A stretch of DNA of 64,000 nucleotides, taken from the NCBI RefSeq assembly GCF_032854445.1, contig NC_088295.1, positions 91,689,805-91,753,804 of the forward strand, given 5' to 3'. This document shows, in pieces, positions 1-12,100 of the stretch. The position numbers were made by a program, and so were the translations under genes. The notes under the pieces were generated by a model. The model worked only from the letters and a program-made list of their open reading frames with translations, ran no database searches and was not told the DNA's origin. The DNA comes from Liolophura sinensis (taxonomy: Eukaryota; Mollusca; Polyplacophora; Chitonida; Chitonidae). Each line of letters starts with the position of its first letter. Within the stretch, counting starts at the first letter, position 1.

Positions 1-915
1 AGTGTATGGAGTATGGGTGCATGGAGTACGAGTGTATGGAGTATGGGTGTATGGAATACGGGTGTATGGAGTATGAGTGTATGGAGTATGGGTGAATGGA
101 GTATGGGTGCACGGAGTATGAGTGTATTGAGTATGAGTGTTTGGAGTACGAATGTATGGAGTATAAGTGTTTGTAGTACGAGCGTATGGAGTATGGATGC
201 ATGGAGTACGAGTGTATGGAGTATGGGTGTATGGAGTATGAGTGTATGGAGTATGAGTGTTTGGAGTACGAGTGTATGGAGTACGAGTGTATGGAGTATG
301 AGTGTATGGAGTATGAGTGTTTGGAGTACGAGTGTATGGAGTACGAGTGCATGGAGTACGAGTGCATGGAGCACGAGTGTATGGAGTATGAGTGTATGGA
401 GTATGAGTGTTTGGAGTACGAGTGTATGGAGTACGAGTGTATGGAATATGAGTGTTTGAAGTATGAGTGTTTGGAGTATGAGTGTTTGAAGTATGAGTGT
501 TTGGAGTACGAGTGTATGGAGTACGAGTGTATGGAGTATGAGTGGAGTACGAGTGTATGGAGCATGAGTGTTTGGAGTACGAGTGTATGGAGTACGAGTG
601 TATGGAGTACGCGTGTATGGAGTATGAGTGTATGAAGTATGAGTGCATGGAGTATGAGTGTATGGAGTATGAGTGTTTGGAGTACGAGTTATTGTGTATG
701 AGTGTTTGAAGTATGAGTGTATGGAGTACGAGTGCCTGGAGTACGAGTGTACGGTGTACGAGTGTATGGAGTATGAGTGTATGGAGTTCGAGTGTATGGA
801 GTACGAGTGTATGGAGGATGAGTGTTTGGAGTACGAGTGTATGGAGTATGGGTGCATGGAGTATGGGTGAATGGAGTATGAGTGTATCAAGTGTGAGTGT
901 ATCAGGTATATGTGT
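1..915. repeat. 15-bp minisatellite, cut by the window start
   Basis: About 58 units of a 15-bp motif, AGTGTATGGAGTATG with ATG/ACG and TAT/TTT variants. Because 15 is a multiple of three, several plus-strand frames stay open and read as (SVWSM)n or (CMEYE)n. I read these as repeat translation, not genes. The array decays near 880-915 into TATCAAGTGTGAG units. Confidence 0.95.
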
Positions 916-2600
916 ATTGACAACCACATGGCCCAGAGCTTTGATTTCTGTCAGTTTGGATGAGTCACACCAACTCTCTAGCTGTACTTTGTCACATGAC
1001 GAGGCGGATTGTTACAATCCAGGTTACAAACTACGCGTAAAACACCGATGACAAAGCGACCAAAAGTTCATTATCCCATTTTAATCCAACGTTTTCCGAA
1101 GTTAGAAAAACAACTGACGTTTGGACTATATGGATGCTTTATTGCATGAGGAAAGCTGGAGACGGTAATCCCCGAATCTCTCATGCACCATATACAAGTA
1201 GGCCTAACCTCCGGCGGAGAAAACTGAAGTGATATGAATCACATTCGTACTGAGGAGCACCTGATATACCCACGGATACTATTCCGTGAGGGGCGTTCTG
1301 GCAACACAAGATTACTACGTGTAATATATAGCTAACAGGAAACTTGACACACCACCACCTTGTACACGTTGTTAGGCACCTTACACGAGAGCCAGAACAA
1401 GCCGGAGTGGACTGGCTACAAGCAGACGAGAGAACGGTTCGCATGAGCATGCCTTCTGCCGTCAGCGTGCGGGACATTACACGACAATACGAATATTAAG
1501 TTACTTTGTATAATAGACAATTTGAAGCTTACAACGTGACTCCGCACTGATGAAACTCATTCACACTAGCTGATCCACCACCCCTGTACATGTATATAGC
1601 TCAGAAAACAACCTGCAATCATTGTCAACTAGTGAAGACGGGACTCCTCAGGCATACACTAGAATCCTATAATGCGGTAACGCTGTACTTTCAAAGGTGT
1701 AATATATTATCATTCTTGACACTAAAACAACTGTCCCTAGTCAGACTTGAACTCGCGATGGTGACAGTTGTTTGAGTGTTTCAAAAACAATCTACGTCAA
1801 TGCATTCCCTGACGAAGATCCCAGTAATACGTGCCTGAAGATCTATCTGACAGTACTTAAGTGATTCGTGATATATATAGGCCCTATATAGTCCCTGGGG
1901 AGATGGACAGACTTGCTACTAATGTCCACACTCCTACTCGTCATATTGTAAAGCTGTCAGGTTGGCCTTTTATTGCAAGGTGCCAAATCATTTACGAGTA
2001 CTATTTGTCAAACCTTTTGTACAAAGTACAGCGAATAGCCATGGCGTAAGTGATGACAGATCCTCGTTCAAACACTTGTACAGACAGTAATACCTATGCA
2101 AGCATACGATTTATCAACATACACCAAGTCAAACAGAAGGTCTGTGCTATTGTCAACAGTGTACCAGTCCGTATATGTAGACCTATGTATAAGCACACCG
2201 TGAACTCAAAGTCAACACAAAGCCCGTGTGTACCAGAGGCCTCACGTTCAGCCATGGGGGTAGCCTCTCCAGGTCTCCCATACCACCGTCAAACCAAATG
2301 GAATAAACAAGGTTTGGTTTCTCCCGAACTGATGTCATGCCTCCCTGTAGACACGTCAGACTTATATCACATTATATTAACGACTTACGCGGTTCGCTAA
2401 TTCCTTTACATCCATATCGCATTAACCTATTGATTTTCATATAACTTCCCTGTAATACATTTTAAGTAGCTCGGCGCCTTTCTGTATGTGAATGCACACA
2501 CATCGTGTGGAACCCATGTTTAGGACATGTGCAGACCATGATCTCCTATTCACCACAACTCTCGTAACTATCATACATTCCTATATCCCCTATCCGTATA
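916..2600. other. Intergenic stretch, nothing recognised
   Basis: Unique-looking sequence between two minisatellites. The open frames here are short (up to about 116 codons) and show no domain, splice context or repeated conservation that I recognise. Confidence 0.6.
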
Positions 2601-3445
2601 CAAATAACTATCTTCCACGTACACTCCCAACTATATGTACACCTGCAATGTACACTCCAAACTGAAACTACACCTGTCATGTACACTCCAAACTATATGT
2701 ACATCTGTCATGTACACTTCAAACTATATCCACTCCTGTCATGTACACTCTAAACTGTATGTACACCTGTCATATCCACTCCAAACTATATCCACACCTG
2801 TCATGTACACCCCAAACTATATCCACACCTGTACTCCATTACACTGTCATGTGCACTTCAAACTATATTCACACCTGTCACGTACACTGCAAACTATATC
2901 CACACCTGTCAAGTACACTCCAAACTATATCCACATCTGCCATGTACACTCCAACGTTTATGTACACCTGTCATATACACTCCAAATTATATTTACAAAT
3001 GTTACAAACTCAAAACTATAAGTGCACCTATCATGTGCACTCTAAACTAAATGTACATTGGTCACGGACATCAAATGCACATTATGTATACTTCCAACAA
3101 TGTTTTGTACTTTGTTATACCGGTCATGTACACGCCATTATGTACACTCCCAACTATATTCTGTACTCCAATATACCTGTCATGTACACTCCATCATATA
3201 CACTCCCAACGATGTTATGTACTCCATTATACCTGTCAAGTTCACCCCATCATGTACACTCCCAACTATATTCTGTACTCCATTATACCTGTCATGTACA
3301 CTCCCAACGATGTTATGTACTCCATTATACCTGTCAAGTACACCCCATCTTGTACACTCAACTATGTATACTCCAAACTATGTTATGTATTCCATCATCC
3401 ATCTCTCCCAGCTATATCGCCTTGTACACTTCCAACCACCATCCA
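2601..3445. repeat. Degenerate ~31-bp minisatellite
   Basis: Diverged tandem units of the type CTGTCATGTACACTCC followed by AACTATAT and a short spacer. Units vary in length and some contain a TTATGTACTCCATTATACC segment. The open frames across it are repetitive and not credible genes. Confidence 0.85.
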
Positions 3446-3455
3446 CAATGTAATC

Positions 3456-3893
3456 TTCCCGCTATATCAGCCATGTACACTCCTGACTATATCAGCCATG
3501 TACACTCCTGACTATATCAGCCATGTACACTCCTGGCTATATCAGCCATGTACACTCCTGGCTATATCAGCCATGTACACTCCTGACTATATCAGCCATG
3601 TACACTCCTGACTGTATCAGCCATGTACACTCCTGGCTATATCAGCCATGTACACTCCTGACTGTATCAGCCATGTACACTCCTGACTGTATCAGCCATG
3701 TACACTCCTGGCTATATCAGCCATGTACACTCCTGACTATATCAGCCATGTACACTCCTGACTGTATCAGCCATGTACACTACTGACTGTATCAGCCATG
3801 TACACTCCTGGCTATATCAGCCATGTACACTCCTGACTGTATCAGCCATGTACACTCCTGACTGTATCAGCCATGTACACTCCCAGCTGTGCC
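3456..3893. repeat. 25-bp minisatellite
   Basis: About 17 clean units of TATATCAGCCATGTACACTC plus CTGGC or CTGAC, period 25 bp. It directly follows the older 31-bp array and shares the CATGTACACTCC core, so the two probably have a common origin with younger homogenisation here. Confidence 0.92.
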
Positions 3894-4289
3894 AATATGA
3901 TTATGCTCACCAAGACTGGGTGAGTATTAAGTGTACCTTACATTATAACCACAATAAATACACAACCAGGTATTGTGAGTTTCCATAAACTTGTATTGCA
4001 TAATGTTGTTTTCAACAATGAACATTTTTTTAAGAGTATAAAATTTGATACAACTTATAACTCTCATAACTGTACACAGAGGGTGAGACCACATGGTCAC
4101 TGTGATAAATCTTACATGTAGAAGGTACTTCAGCACATGAGCACAATAACAGTAGCGTGGTTATGACAGGCAACCCCACACAGGTCTACAGGTGTACACA
4201 AAGGTGTACACATCTCAATTGGTGGATCTCCATTGGTGTGCCAATGTAGTTTTAATATCCAGTGCACTGGGGTTACTGAACCGTAGTGT

Positions 4290-4530
4290 GATGAAGTATA
4301 TGAAGTGTCAGCCTGCGTGCTGATGTATGTCGGTCTGCGTGCTGGTGTAGGTCTTTCTGCGTGCGGGTGTACATCGATCTGCGTGCTGGTGTATGCGTGA
4401 AGGTGTATGTCGGCCTGTGTGCCGATGTATGTCAGCCTGCGTGCGGGTGCATCATGGCTGCAAGCTGGTGTATCACACAGTTGTGTGCTAGAGTATGGGA
4501 GTCTGTGTGTTAGTGTTTCACAGATGTGTT
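4290..4530. repeat. Short degenerate ~30-bp repeat
   Basis: Imperfect units of the pattern TGTATGTCGGTCTGCGTGCTGG recur at roughly 30 bp. No coding potential is seen. Confidence 0.6.
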
Positions 4531-5026
4531 CTGAGGAGTACCCGCCCTTGTGTAATGAAATCTCTCACTCTCCCCCCACCCACCCACCCCCAACACTGCC
4601 ACTCCCTTCGGAGAATCACCAAGTCAATTTTGAAACTGGAGTTGCCGACTATTAAGTCATTCACATGGTTGTGAATGAGGTGCCTTACATGATTTGTTCA
4701 TAAATATATGTGCATGTATAAAAGGATGACAATGATGATGATGGCTATGATTACGATACATATGTATATTAAACAGTGATAAGATATGGAGTCTTCTTAG
4801 AGAACATGAGACACCCTTTCACATCACTAATGCCTCACTCTTACTTAATGGATGGAAGTTAACCCTTACTTGCTCAGACTTGGTCAGATTAACTCTAGCG
4901 CCAATCTGTCAAAATGCATTTGCATAAATGTATATGTGGATAAATGCAATATGGTTTGTTTATGACTTAACTTGTCAACATAAAGGTGAAAACATACTAC
5001 ATAACTTACTAACATTAGCCTTTTTT

Positions 5027-5032
5027 TTTAAT
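5027..5032 (-). terminator. Candidate poly(A) signal ATTAAA
   Basis: Reading the minus strand gives ATTAAA inside an A/T-rich tract about 1 kb after the stop codon. ATTAAA is the commonest variant hexamer, but nothing else supports cleavage here. Confidence 0.25.
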
Positions 5033-5179
5033 AAAAAGCATGCCAAACAAGTTAAATACTATTACATATTTACAAACTGAACATATAACAAATGACCAAA
5101 ATAAGTCTAAAAATCTGGTTTAGGTTCACATTTTTGTTTTCAAAGCGAATTTACACAACATGAATTAATTGAATTAGAG

Positions 5180-5252
5180 TTGAGTTGGTGGGGGGACATG
5201 GGAATGGTGGGGTTGGGGAGGGGGGATTGGTGTGGGGGAGAGGGGTGGTAAG
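5180..5252 (+). other. G-run tract with quadruplex potential
   Basis: Many runs of three to six G in about 70 bp of the plus strand (C-rich in the minus-strand transcript). It meets the usual four-run pattern for a G-quadruplex. Function is unknown. Confidence 0.6.
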
Positions 5253-5924
5253 GTCAGCAGAAGATACCTTAGTACAGTGACGACAATCATAAATAAAGCA
5301 GAAATCCCCAAAGTTCCCTGTAATGAGCACAAGGCACATGTGAAGCACTAAGAGTATAAATGAACAAAATTATCTGACATTATGCATACAGATTCTCTTA
5401 TGTGCAGAGGTGTTATGGTTATAAACAGGTCTGTAATTACAGGCAAATGTGCAAAATCAAATCAAGCAATAAAAACTAAAATAACACACCTGTCTGGAAA
5501 TGGGCTATACACTTAATTGTTATTTCTGACTTTTTATAGGTATCACACAATCGTATCAAAATAAAACAGTTGTACTTCACACTGGTTCTAAAAAGAGCCC
5601 CACAAATAGCCTTAAAAATTGTTGTCCAAGAACATTTTTGATTCTAATAAACCTTTTCATACACAGAAAAAAAAAACCGTTCAAGTAACGACTGCAATAC
5701 ATGAACATGCAGCAACGTTTTGTGATGCTAGTGCTGATGAAATTAAAAAAAAAAATCACACTGTGGTAAAACTTATAAAGTGCATGCTGCAGATCTGACA
5801 AAACACAGGCTGCTTCAATGATTTACATGTTGACTACATTTCCGCCAAATTCAAAGCGTTGGCTGAACACTAAAATGCCACTTTTTGGTCACTGGACATC
5901 AGGTTCCTGAACGTTTTCCCATCA

Positions 5925-6045
5925 TTCTGTCCCTAAAATTTTCCCCATTGTTCTATCCCTAAAATTTTCCCCATTGTTCTGTCCATGAACACTTCTTCAT
6001 TCTGTCCATGAACTTTTCCCCCATCCTTCTGTCCATCAACTGTTC
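5925..6045. repeat. Small ~30-bp tandem repeat in the 3'UTR
   Basis: Four to five imperfect copies of TTCTGTCC[CA]TAAAATTTTCCCC and related TCTGTCCATGAAC units start about 40 bp after the stop codon. They belong to the proximal 3'UTR. Confidence 0.7.
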
Positions 6046-6085
6046 CCGATTACTCCGTCGTCCTTAGGGTCACATTGGTCCAGGC

Positions 6086-6191
6086 TTAATTGAGATACTT
6101 CCTGCAGCGTTTTGATCCACATGTGCAAGGAATCTTCACTTCCTCAATAGGAAATTTATAGTCATAAGTCAGCTCTTCACCTTTCTTGATC
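6086..6191 (-). CDS. KMT2A: Exon 34: end of SET, post-SET and stop
   Basis: Encodes [17 protein letters not shown], the last SET strand motif (ELTYDY), then [14 protein letters not shown] and TAA at 6086-6088. The post-SET pattern CxCxxxxC, which binds zinc with the SET cysteine, is intact. The acceptor is CTTCAG before 6191; the exon enters in phase 2 and completes the codon begun in exon 33. Residues 4870-4904. Confidence 0.97.
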
Positions 6192-9100
6192 CTGAAGGAA
6201 AGATACACAAAACAGTGTGTTACGTACAATATCTAAGCCCTCCTCCAGAAGTCTCACATAATTTTAGGTGTAACCATCTATCTACTATGTCTACGGTTAT
6301 CTACAGGTATCTCCAAACACGCAGATCGTACAGACTCAGAGAAAACACTGCATAATGAATCAATGAATGCATGATTATGGCTTAATGCCACTTTGCAATA
6401 TTGCAGCCGTTAAATACTGTATTAAAAGGATTTAATTACATCAAGTTCAGGTGGTGATAAGCAAGTCACGGCATGCTAAACATTAAGATGGTGTTTTTCC
6501 ATCCTTCAAAGGTCTAAAAAAAAGTCTTTTTTATATTTATAGTGACAGTTTTACCCGAAAATCTCAAATATCTACTTATTTACAGATGCACTTGGCCTTC
6601 GTCAGAATACACATCTTTCATGCTTAGTCCCATTCAAATGCCAAGTCCCAATAGTTTGTTTACTTTGTCCATACTACAGGGTAGACAAATATTGAACTCA
6701 CGGCCTCATGGCAAATATCACAATGTGCTTCTTTCCGTCCACATTGATAACCTTGGAGTAACAATTAGGCTGTAAGTAAATGAAACAGTTTATAATACAC
6801 CATTCAAGAGAGCAATTTCCTCTTAGAGTTTGAGAGATCCAAATACATAAAAGTACATTGTCAGTAAAGGAGAAGAAAGAAGACATGTACACGACACGTA
6901 GGTTCACTGTGGTGCAGACACACCCAGGTTCTAACCAGATAACAGTGAAACTAAGTTTTTATCACAAGCCATAAATACTGGAAAGGGTTATCATATTATC
7001 ACTGTACTGAACTTAGTAATTATTTGTATTTGGTGATCATAAACATGGTTACGATTAGTATTTGTATGGTACGAGGAAGGCCACATTTAGATGTGAAAGT
7101 AAGCAGAGATTTATCCAGCAGCTATAAAACTAAACTTCAAATGGCCTATACAGACGCTGTAAGGAGTGTAAACAACAGAATCTATATTTCCACACGCACA
7201 CATTTACCAGTTCAGAAGAGATTTATGACTTGAAGAGTCTGTTTCCAAGGCCAAAGGCTTTCGTTCACATAAGGAACGGACTTCCCTCACAGGAGTGGTT
7301 GATGAACGGTGCCCAAAGGCTTTCGTTCACATAAGGAATGGACTTCCCTCACAGGAGTGGTTGATGAACGGTGCCCAAAGGCTTTCGTTCACATAAGGAA
7401 TGGACTTACCTCAGAAAAGTGGTTTATGAACCGTGACCAAAGGCTTTTGTTCACATAAGGAACGGACTTACCTCAGAAAAGTGGTTTATGAACCGTGACC
7501 AAAGGCTTACGTTCACATAAGGAACGGACTTCCCTCACATGAATGGTTGATGAACCATGCCTAAAGACTTAAATTCACACAAGGAATGGACTTACCTCAC
7601 AGGAGTGGTTGATGAACCGTGCCCAAAGACTTACATATTCACAAGGAATGGACTGACCTCACAGGAGTGGTTGATGAACCGTGCCCAAAGGCTTTCGTTC
7701 ACATAAGGAATGGACTTACTTCACAGGAGTGGTTTATGAACCGTGACCAAAGGCTTTTGTTCACATAAGGAACGGACTTACCTCAGAAAAGTGGTTTATG
7801 AACCGTGACCAAAGGCTTTCGTTCACATAAGGAACGGATTTCCCTCACATGAGTGGTTGATGAACCATGCCTAAAGACTTACATTCACACAAGGAATGGA
7901 CTTACCTCACAGGAGTGGTTGATGAACCGTGCCCAAAGACTTACATTCACACAAGGAACGGACTTACTTCACAGGAGTGGTTGATGAACCGTGCCCAAAG
8001 ACTTACATATTCACAAGGAATGGACTGACCTCACAGGAGTGGTTGATGAACCGTGCCAAAAGGCTTATGTTCACACAAGGAATGGACTTACCTCACAGGA
8101 GTGGTTGATGAACCGTGCCCAAAGACTTACATTCACACAAGGAACGGACTTACTTCGCAGGAGTGGTTTATGAACCGAGCTGCACTTCCATGTACCGTCG
8201 CATCAACTACCTCCATGTCGTCTATCCGAAACATATAACAGCCAATTCCCTGCAAAGACAGAGACACACCCGCATATTGTTAACATTCTCTAGTTCACCC
8301 GACAGTAACACCTCACAGCCCAGGGTATTTATCTATTTATTTGATTGATGTTTTACACCATACTCAAGAATATTTCACTTATACAATGGCAGCCACTATC
8401 ATGGTGGGAGAAAACCATGCAGAGCCTGGGGGAAACCCACAACCATCCACAGGTTGCTGGCAGGCCTCCCCATGTACAGCCGGAGAGGAAGCCAACATGA
8501 GCTGGACTTGAACTCAGAGCGACCGCATTGGTGCAGCCCAGGGTATACCTTCACTGATCATGTTGAGGTATATATGATGAACTCAATTCATACTCTCTAC
8601 CACATTCTAACTAATCAGGGCCCGCTTGCACAAAGAGATTGTAGCTACAATCGAATATAGACTCTACAACTGAGTTTACAACTGATTGTAAAAATAAGCT
8701 GCACTGCTTGCACAAAGAAATTGTAAGGCAGCGGTAATTTTTTAAAGTTACAATCGCAATCACAGGCAAAATTCGTCTCGTACATAAAGGTGGCCTTTGT
8801 AAATGCACAATGCATCTGTCAGTAACTTTTCTTGCTTTCATTTACAAAAGAGTTACACATCATTATGATTCAGCAGCTAACAACAACAATATGTGATAAA
8901 ATGCTTGTCACATCTATGTAAGACAATAACATGGCACAATAACATGGAAAATGTGTCGCCAAGTACTCATTAACAGTCTATCTAAGGCAAGTATTTGTAC
9001 TTAATGTTCATTTTGGGTGAGTGTAAATATTTACAACAGGTTTGACCCGATTGTAATTTCTAACTGTAAGTTACAACTATCATAGTTTACAATCCATGCA

Positions 9101-12100
9101 GGAGGGTGTCAATTGTAAGCTATGGCCACGACCAAGATCTTAGTGCTTTACAATCAACTTAGGCTTACGATCCCTTTGTGCAAGCGGCCCCAGAAGCTTT
9201 TCCACCACCCAAGTATAAGCCCTATCAGGCCATCACCCGTCAAGCTTTAGTTCTGGTGTCTGCATGCCGTATTCAGTCATCCCTCAGTTTTCACCTGCTC
9301 TGTGTTATTCATGATTGGACATAAATTCATCAATCCATTCTCCAGCTGCTTCCTGATGTTCACCAGTACTAATTTCTGTACAATAAGCATGGACTCAATT
9401 CAACACCCATTCCGTGATGTTACCTATATTACTACCAGACAATGTAAAATGACTTTCCTTCCTGCACCATTTCAGACAGGTTCACAGTGTCTGAGGTCAA
9501 CAGTATTATGCCATGCCATCACATCATGTCCTCCACCACCAGTTCAGCAGAGCTATGACGTACATCGACCACTGTAGTGGCATTTCCTCCACCACCAGTT
9601 CAGCAGAGGTATGATGTACATGGACCACTATAGTGGCATTTACTCCACCACCAGTTCAGCAGAGCTATGACGTACATGGACCACTATAGTGGCATTTCCT
9701 CCACCACCAGTTCAGCAGAGCTATGACGTACATGGATCACTGTAGTGGCATTTCCTCCACCACCAGTTCAGCAGAGCTATGATGTACATGGACCACTATA
9801 GTGGCATTTCCTCCACCACCAGTTCAGCAGAGCTATAACGTACATGGACCACTGTAGTGGCATTTCCTCCACCACCAGTTCAGCAGAGCTACGACGTACA
9901 TGGACCACTGTAGTAGCATTTCCTCCACCACCAGTTCAGCAGAGCTATGACGTATATGGACCACTATAGTGACATTCCTCCACCACCAGTTCAGCAGAGC
10001 TATGACGTACATGGACCACTATAGTGACATTCCTCCACCACCAGTTCAGCAGAGCTATGACGTACATGGACCACTGTAGTGGCATTTCCTCCACCACCAG
10101 TTCAGCAGAGCTATGACGTACATGGACCACTGTAGTGGCATTTCCTCCACCACCAGTTCAGCAGAGCTATGATGTACATGGACCACTATAGTGGTATTTC
10201 CTCCACCACCAGTTCAGCAGAGCTATGATGTACATGGACCACCATAGTGGCATTTCCTCCACCACCAGTTCAGCAGAGCTATGATGTACATGGACCACTG
10301 TAGTGGCATTTCCTCCACCACCAGTTCAGCAGAGTTATGACGTACATGGATCACTATAGTGGCATTTCCTCCACCACCAGTTCAGCAGAGCTATGACGTA
10401 CATGGACCACAATAGTGCCATTTCCTCCACCACCAGTTCAGCAGAGCTATGACGTACATGGACCACTGTAGTGGCATTTCCTCCACCACCAGTTCAGCAG
10501 AGGTATGATGTACATGGACCACTGTAGTGGCATTTCCTCCACCACCAGTTCAGTAGAGCTATGACGTACATGGACCACTGTAGTGGCATTTCCTCCACCA
10601 CCAGTTCAGCAGAGCTACGACGTACATGGACCACTGTAGTGGCATTTCCTCCACCAGCAGTTCAGCAGAGCTATGATGTACATGGACCACTGTAGTGGCA
10701 TTTCCTCCACCACCAGTTCAGCAGAGCTAGGAGGTACATGGACCACAATACTGGCATTTCAGTTCAGCAGAGCTATGACGCACATGGACCACTATAGTGG
10801 CATTTCCTCCACCACCACTTCAGCAGAGCTATGACGTACTTGGACCTCTATAGTGGCATTTCCTCCACCACCAGTTCAGCAGAGCTAGGAGGTACATGGA
10901 CCACAATACTGGCATTTCCTTCACCACCAGTTCAGCAGAGCTATGATGTACATGGACCACTGTAGTGGCATTTCCTCCACCACCAGTTCAGCAGAGCTGG
11001 GAGGTACATGGACCACAAACTGGCATTTCAGTTCAGCAGAGCTATGACGTACATGGACCACTATAGTGGCATTTCCTCCACCACCAGTTCAGCAGAGTTA
11101 TGACGTACATGGACCTCTATAGTGGCATTTCCTCCACCACCAGTTCAGCAGAGCTATGACGTACATGGACCACTGTAGTGGCAATTCCTCCACCACCAGT
11201 TCAGCAGAGGTATGACGTACATGGACCACTATAGTGGCATTTCCTCCACCACCAGTTCAGCAGAGCTATGACGTACATGGACCACTGTAGTGGCATTTCC
11301 TCCACCACCAGTTCAGCAGAGCTATGACGTACATGGACCACTATAGTGGCATTTCCTCCACCACCAGTTCAGCAGAGCTATGACGTACATGGACCACTAT
11401 AGTGACATTCCTCCACCACCAGTTCAGCAGAGTTATGATGTACATGTACATGGATCTCTATAGTGGCATTTCCTCCACCACCAGTTCAGCAGAGCTACCA
11501 CGTACATGGACCACTGTAGTGGCATTTCTCCACCACCACTTCAACAGAGCTATGACGTACATGGACCTCTATAGTGGCATTTCCTCCACCACCAGTTCAG
11601 CAGAGCTATAACGTACATGGACCACTATAGTGACATTCCTCCACCACCAGTTCAGCAGAGCTATAACGTACATTGACCACTATAGTGACATTCCTCCGCC
11701 ACCAGTTCAGCAGAGCTACCACGTACATGGACCACTGTAGTGGCATTTCCTCCACCACCAGTTCAGCAGAGCTATGACGTACATGGACCACAATACTGGC
11801 ATTTCCTTCACCACCAGTTCGGCAGAGCTATGATGTACATGGACCACTGTAGTGGCATTTCCTCCACCACCAGTTCAGCAGAGCTAGGAGGTACATGGAC
11901 CACAATACTGGCATTTCAGTTCAGCAGAGCTATGACGCACATGGGCCACTATAGTGGCATTTCCTCCACCACCACTTCAGCAGAGCTATGACGTACTTGG
12001 ACCTCTATAGTGGCATTTCCTCCACCACCAGTTCAGCAGAGCTAGGAGGTACATGGACCACAATACTGGCATTTCCTTCACCACCAGTTCAGCAGAGCTA

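Larger units (their letters stand above)
4531..6085 (-). other. 3' untranslated region and downstream flank of the KMT2A-type gene
   Basis: The coding sequence ends at 6086. The transcript must continue to lower coordinates. The clearest poly(A)-type hexamer I see on the minus strand is ATTAAA at 5027-5032, about 1.05 kb past the stop; no canonical AATAAA was found nearer. The true 3' end is therefore uncertain. A G-run tract at 5180-5252 (plus strand) lies inside. Confidence 0.4.

Noticed and set aside
13-1051. Plus-strand frames of SVWSM/CMEYE repeats
   Set aside because: Pure 15-bp minisatellite translation; two overlapping frames are equally open.
6355-6415. Possible short dispersed-repeat fragment (CACTTTGCAATATTGCAGCC)
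   Set aside because: It faintly recalls a common molluscan repeat, but it is too short and diverged to support.
7991-8348. Plus-strand frames in the 62-bp array ([11 protein letters not shown] types)
   Set aside because: Antisense to the SET exon copies and shifting with each unit.
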